A stretch of 64,000 nt of DNA, from assembly GCF_039544005.1 (NCBI RefSeq), contig NZ_BAABKV010000001.1:6944001-7008000 (forward strand), given 5' to 3'. The DNA is from Kitasatospora paranensis. GTDB taxonomy: Bacteria > Actinomycetota > Actinomycetes > Streptomycetales > Streptomycetaceae. Position numbers and translations under genes: made by a program. Positions 60,961 through 64,000 of this stretch are shown in pieces (position 1 is the stretch's first letter; every line of letters starts with the position of its first letter). Below the pieces are notes generated by a model that had not been told where the DNA came from, searched no databases, and saw only the letters and a list, made by a program, of their open reading frames with translations.

Positions 60961-61035
60961 CCACCGGACGGGACGCGACTCGACGCGACCCCACCGGACG
61001 CGACCCCACCGGACGCGACCCCACCGAACGGGACC
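60961..61035. repeat. 15-bp tandem repeat upstream of the M24 gene
   Basis: CCACCGGACGCGACC occurs at 60991-61005 and 61006-61020, with close variants before (60961-60990) and after (61021-61035). It occupies the 294-bp gap between rpmG and the M24 gene, which otherwise contains only their promoters. Confidence 0.75.
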
Positions 61036-61118
61036 CCACCAGCGGAACGCCATCGGACGGGACGCCGTCGGGCGCGGCTCGACGGGCGGCGGCCGGGCCC
61101 GCTTCGTACGCTCGTTTC

Positions 61119-62225
61119 ATGTCCGATGCGTACGCGGTCCGGCGGGAGCGGCTCAGGGAGCACTGCAGCGCGGCCGGCGCCGATGCGGCGCTCGTCACCC
61201 GCGCCGCCAACGTCCGCTATCTCACCGGGTGCCCGCCCTGTGGGGCCACCCTGCTGCTCACCCGGGAGCGGGCGCTGCTGGCGCTCCCCGACGACCTGCC
61301 GCCCGACGATTCGGGCCAGCACCTGCTGGGCCCGGACATCGCCCAGTTGGCGGTACCCACCGAGACGGACACGGCCTTGGCCGCCGCCGAGGCGGCCAGT
61401 CGGCTCCGGGTGTCCGATCTCGCCCTTGAGGAGCATGACGTCACCGTCAGCCGGCACCGGGAGGTCCGCCGGGTCGCCGAAGGTGTCCGCTTGGCCGACC
61501 TCGGCGCCGCCGTCGAGCGGATGCGGGTCGTCAAGGACGAGCACGAGATCGCCGACCTGCGGATCGCCGCCGAGATCGCCGATCAGGCGCTGAGCGAGCT
61601 GCTGGAGTCGATCCTGGTCGGCCGCACCGAGCGCCATCTCGCCATGGAACTGGAGCGCCGGATGATCGACCACGGCGCCGACCGGGCGGCCTTCCCCGTC
61701 TCGGTCGGCACCGGCAGCCACTCCGGCCTGGAGTCCCACCAGCCCACCGACCGGCGCGTGGAGGAGGGCGACTTCCTCACCGTGGTGCTCGGTGCCCGCT
61801 ACCGCGGGTACGGGGTGTCCACGGCGCGGACCTTCGTCATCGGCGCCGCCCCGGCGCCCTGGCAGGTGGATCTGCACCGGCTGGTGTTCCGTGCCCAGCG
61901 CGCGGGTCGGGAGGCCCTCGGGCCCGGTATTTCTGAGTCCGTGCCGGACCTCGCGGCCCGCGAGGTGCTGCAGGCGGCCGGCCACACGGAGAACCCGGCG
62001 CACCCGGTCGGACACGGAATCGGACTCGAGATCCGGGAGGCGCCGCGCCTGGGCCCCGCCGACATGGGTAAACTGGACAGTCGCGTGCCGGTCACCGTCG
62101 GTCCGGGGGTCCATATCCCGGGGCGTGGCGGGGTCCGGATCGAGGACACGCTCGTGGTGCGTCCCCTTGAGGAGGGCGGGCCCGAGCTGCTCACCATCAC
62201 CACCAAGGAGCTCCTCGCCCTGTGA
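61119..62225 (+). CDS. M24-family (Xaa-Pro aminopeptidase-like) protein lacking two metal ligands
   Basis: This 368-residue protein has the pita-bread M24 fold with the creatinase-like N-terminal domain. The usual metal ligands are Asp, Asp, His, Glu, Glu. The His (PVGHGIGLE) and both Glu (REAP, RIEDT) are present. But the first Asp position reads TVVLGARYRGY where VDFGA is normal, and the second reads GVSTAR where SDxTR is normal. It may be inactive as a peptidase or use another chemistry. ATG 61119 is the start. It lies 67 nt before efp, the usual place. Confidence 0.88.
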   Translation: MSDAYAVRRERLREHCSAAGADAALVTRAANVRYLTGCPPCGATLLLTRERALLALPDDLPPDDSGQHLLGPDIAQLAVPTETDTALAAAEAASRLRVSDLALEEHDVTVSRHREVRRVAEGVRLADLGAAVERMRVVKDEHEIADLRIAAEIADQALSELLESILVGRTERHLAMELERRMIDHGADRAAFPVSVGTGSHSGLESHQPTDRRVEEGDFLTVVLGARYRGYGVSTARTFVIGAAPAPWQVDLHRLVFRAQRAGREALGPGISESVPDLAAREVLQAAGHTENPAHPVGHGIGLEIREAPRLGPADMGKLDSRVPVTVGPGVHIPGRGGVRIEDTLVVRPLEEGGPELLTITTKELLAL

Positions 62226-62292
62226 CCGCCCAGGTGGGCGCAGGACGCGATCCCTTGGTTCCTTGACAGCTATATCAGGAGTTAGTGCGCCC

Positions 62293-62856
62293 GTGGCTTC
62301 CACGAACGATCTCAAGAACGGCATGGTCCTCAAGCTGGACGGCGGCAAGCTGTGGTCCGTCGTCGAGTTCCAGCACGTGAAGCCCGGCAAGGGCCCGGCG
62401 TTCGTGCGTACCAAGCTCAAGGAGGTCCTGACCGGCAAGGTCGTCGAGAAGACCTTCAACGCCGGCGTCAAGGTCGAGACGGCCAACGTCGACAAGCGGA
62501 CGATGCAGTACTCGTACCGTGACGGCGACGCCTTCGTGTTCATGGACATGGACACCTACGACCAGGTCCCGGTCAGCTCCGCGGTCGTCGGTGACGCCGC
62601 CAAGTACCTGCTGGAGGGCTTCGAGGCCCTGGTGGCGCAGAACGACGGCGCCCCGCTGTACGTCGAGCTGCCCGCCGCGGTCGAGCTCGTCATCGCCGAG
62701 ACCGAGCCGGGCCTGCAGGGCGACCGCTCGACCGGCGGCACCAAGCCGGCGACCCTGGAGACCGGTGCCGAGATCCAGGTCCCGCTCTTCGTCACCACCG
62801 GTGAGAAGGTCAAGGTCGACACCCGCGACGGCAGCTACCTCGGCCGGGTCAAGTAA
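62293..62856 (+). CDS. efp: Translation elongation factor P
   Basis: This 187-residue EF-P relieves ribosome stalling at polyproline stretches. The modified loop reads HVKPGKGPAF with Lys33 at the tip, the lysine that other bacteria may modify. Three beta-barrel domains fit the length. GTG 62293 is the start. It is 2 nt before nusB. Confidence 0.96.
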   Translation: MASTNDLKNGMVLKLDGGKLWSVVEFQHVKPGKGPAFVRTKLKEVLTGKVVEKTFNAGVKVETANVDKRTMQYSYRDGDAFVFMDMDTYDQVPVSSAVVGDAAKYLLEGFEALVAQNDGAPLYVELPAAVELVIAETEPGLQGDRSTGGTKPATLETGAEIQVPLFVTTGEKVKVDTRDGSYLGRVK

Positions 62857-62858
62857 TC

Positions 62859-63299
62859 GTGTCGAACGCGCGCACCAAGGCTCGCACCAGGGCCTTCCAG
62901 ATCCTCTTCGAGGCCGACCATCGCGGGGTCGACCCGCAGCGCGTGCTCGCCGAGTGGGTGGGCCGGGCGCGGGAGGCGAAGCCGGGCGAGACCACCCCGC
63001 AGGTCGGCGAGTACACCATGCAGCTGATCGAGGGGTATGCCCAGCACGCCCGTAAGATCGACGAGTTGATCTCGTCGTACGCGGTCGGCTGGACCCTGGA
63101 CCGGATGCCGGTCGCGGACCGCAACGTCGTGCGGATCGGTGCCTACGAGCTGATCTGGGAGGACGGCGTCCCGGACGCGGTCGTCCTGGACGAGGCCGTG
63201 GAGATCGCCAAGGAGTACTCGACCGACGAGTCGCCGGCCTTCGTCAACGGCCTGCTCGCGCGGTTCATGGAGCTCAAGCCGACGATCCGTCGCGCCTGA
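62859..63299 (+). CDS. nusB: Transcription antitermination factor NusB
   Basis: This 146-residue all-alpha protein binds boxA RNA with S10 in rRNA antitermination. ARTRAFQILFEAD at the N-terminus, WTLDRMPVADRNVVRIGAYEL and VLDEAVEIAKEYSTDESPAFVNGLL are diagnostic. GTG 62859 follows efp directly, so they are one transcript. Confidence 0.96.
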   Translation: MSNARTKARTRAFQILFEADHRGVDPQRVLAEWVGRAREAKPGETTPQVGEYTMQLIEGYAQHARKIDELISSYAVGWTLDRMPVADRNVVRIGAYELIWEDGVPDAVVLDEAVEIAKEYSTDESPAFVNGLLARFMELKPTIRRA

Positions 63300-63317
63300 G
63301 CCGCACCGCCCCCGTGA

Positions 63318-63349
63318 AAGGCCGTCGGACCACTCGGTCCGGCGGCCTT
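63318..63349 (+). terminator. Terminator after nusB
   Basis: A 14-bp stem (63318-63331 with 63336-63349) with one G-U pair and a 4-nt loop ends the efp-nusB transcript. Confidence 0.7.
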
Positions 63350-63375
63350 CGCACGTCCGCCATCGGAGCGTAGGC

Positions 63376-63404
63376 TACTGGCCAGTAATGTCTGAACTGA
63401 TCAG
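63376..63404. promoter_or_regulatory. Palindromes before the thioesterase gene
   Basis: TACTGGCCAGTA (63376-63387) is a perfect 12-bp palindrome, and TCTGA...TCAGA (63390-63404) follows at once. They lie 21-49 bp before the ATG and look like a repressor (TetR-type) operator. Confidence 0.45.
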
Positions 63405-63424
63405 AGGCGAAGGGCGTACCACCC

Positions 63425-64000
63425 ATGACCACCGCGACACTGAGCGAGTTCGACCGGGGCATCGCCCTCACCCCGCACGCCGAGGAGCCCGGCCGGTACG
63501 AGGCCGAACTCGGTGACGGCTGGCAGATCGGCGGCGGCATCAACGGCGGCCTGCTGATGGCGGTGGCCGGGCACGCCCTCTCGCTGGCGGGCGACGGGCA
63601 CCGCGACCCGTTCTCGATCAGCGGCTACTACCTCTCCGCCTCCCGGCCCGGTCCGGCGACCGTCCGCACCGAGACCGTCCGCCGCGGCCGCACGCTGACC
63701 ACCGGCACCGCCTCGCTCAGCCAGGACGGTGAGGAGCGGCTGCGCGTCCTCGCCACCTACGGCGACCTGGACGCCCTCGACGGCGAGGTGGCGACCAGCG
63801 CCCAGCCGCCGCTGATGCCGCCGCCGGAGCAGTGCATCGGTGTCGAGCACGCGCCCCCGCAGTTCATCGAGCAGGCCGCCCTGTTGGAGCGCTTCGACCT
63901 GCGGCTCGACCCGGCGACCGTCGGCTGGGCGCTCGGCACGCCGTCGAAGAGCGGCCGGATCCAGGGATGGTTCAGACTCGCGGACGGTCGCCAGCCCGAC
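63425..64000 (+). CDS. Acyl-CoA thioesterase (TesB-like), 3' end outside window
   Basis: The frame is open from ATG 63425 to the window end (192 codons). The first hotdog domain is recognisable by GDGWQIGGGINGGLLMAVAG and by SISGYYLSASRPGPATVRTE. The second domain begins near EQAALLERFDLRLDP. Such enzymes hydrolyse acyl-CoA esters; the chain length is unknown. Possible operators stand just upstream. Confidence 0.85.
   Translation, partial: MTTATLSEFDRGIALTPHAEEPGRYEAELGDGWQIGGGINGGLLMAVAGHALSLAGDGHRDPFSISGYYLSASRPGPATVRTETVRRGRTLTTGTASLSQDGEERLRVLATYGDLDALDGEVATSAQPPLMPPPEQCIGVEHAPPQFIEQAALLERFDLRLDPATVGWALGTPSKSGRIQGWFRLADGRQPD

Overview
This window is about 64 kb of very GC-rich chromosome from an actinomycete of the family Streptomycetaceae (Streptomyces or Kitasatospora type). 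The evidence is the strong third-position G/C bias, frequent GTG and TTG starts, ATGA/GTGA overlaps between genes, and a gene order typical of the streptomycete core chromosome: thrS, pgsA, PIM acyltransferase, pimA, pdxST, yebC, ruvCAB, yajC-secDF, apt, relA, hisS-aspS, rpsD, alaS, ruvX, mltG, the aro genes, efp and nusB.

Layout. 1-9.6 kb: the end of thrS, a HIT protein, a membrane protein of unknown function, a DCC thiol protein, an EF-G-like GTPase, and the phosphatidylinositol mannoside genes pgsA, acyltransferase and pimA. 9.7-23 kb: PLP synthase pdxS/pdxT, yebC, the Holliday junction genes ruvC-ruvA-ruvB, the Sec accessory genes yajC-secD-secF, apt, relA and a DUF349 coiled-coil protein. 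23-33.7 kb: a peptidyl-prolyl isomerase, an MBL-fold hydrolase, hisS-aspS, GNAT and LysR genes, ppk2, a VOC protein, rarA, and rpsD behind a long structured leader. 33.8-43.8 kb: a large NTPase/TPR regulator, two small membrane-associated proteins, alaS, ruvX and two mltG paralogues in tandem. 44-49.4 kb: shikimate genes aroE, aroC-aroK-aroB-aroQ and a small kinase-like ATPase.

49.6-60.9 kb is an accessory block inserted between the aro group and the efp-nusB group. It holds a LysE exporter, a phosphoesterase, a CGNR regulator paired with a Nei-type DNA glycosylase, an ECF sigma factor coupled to an SRPBCC protein, a lincosamide-type nucleotidyltransferase homologue, a secreted PI-PLC, a metal-responsive unit (ArsR regulator, cobalamin riboswitch and Ni/Co permease), an EamA/XRE pair, and zinc-free ribosomal proteins L31 and L33 with a possible Zur box. 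The block ends before an M24-fold protein, efp, nusB and the start of a thioesterase.

Sequence quality. At least fifteen genes here, including essential ones (secD, aroC, aroK), are broken by what looks like a single missing base, most often in a run of G or C. In every case adding one base restores a normal family member, so I treat these as assembly errors, not pseudogenes, and annotate the full gene with the likely site of the error.

Most promising items for follow-up: the double control (cobalamin riboswitch plus ArsR) of the Ni/Co permease, the roughly 290-nt rpsD leader, the tandem mltG pair in which the second copy lacks the expected catalytic glutamate, the ECF-sigma/SRPBCC unit, and the metal-ligand-deficient M24 protein beside efp. 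I found no rRNA, tRNA, CRISPR array, transposase or prophage genes.
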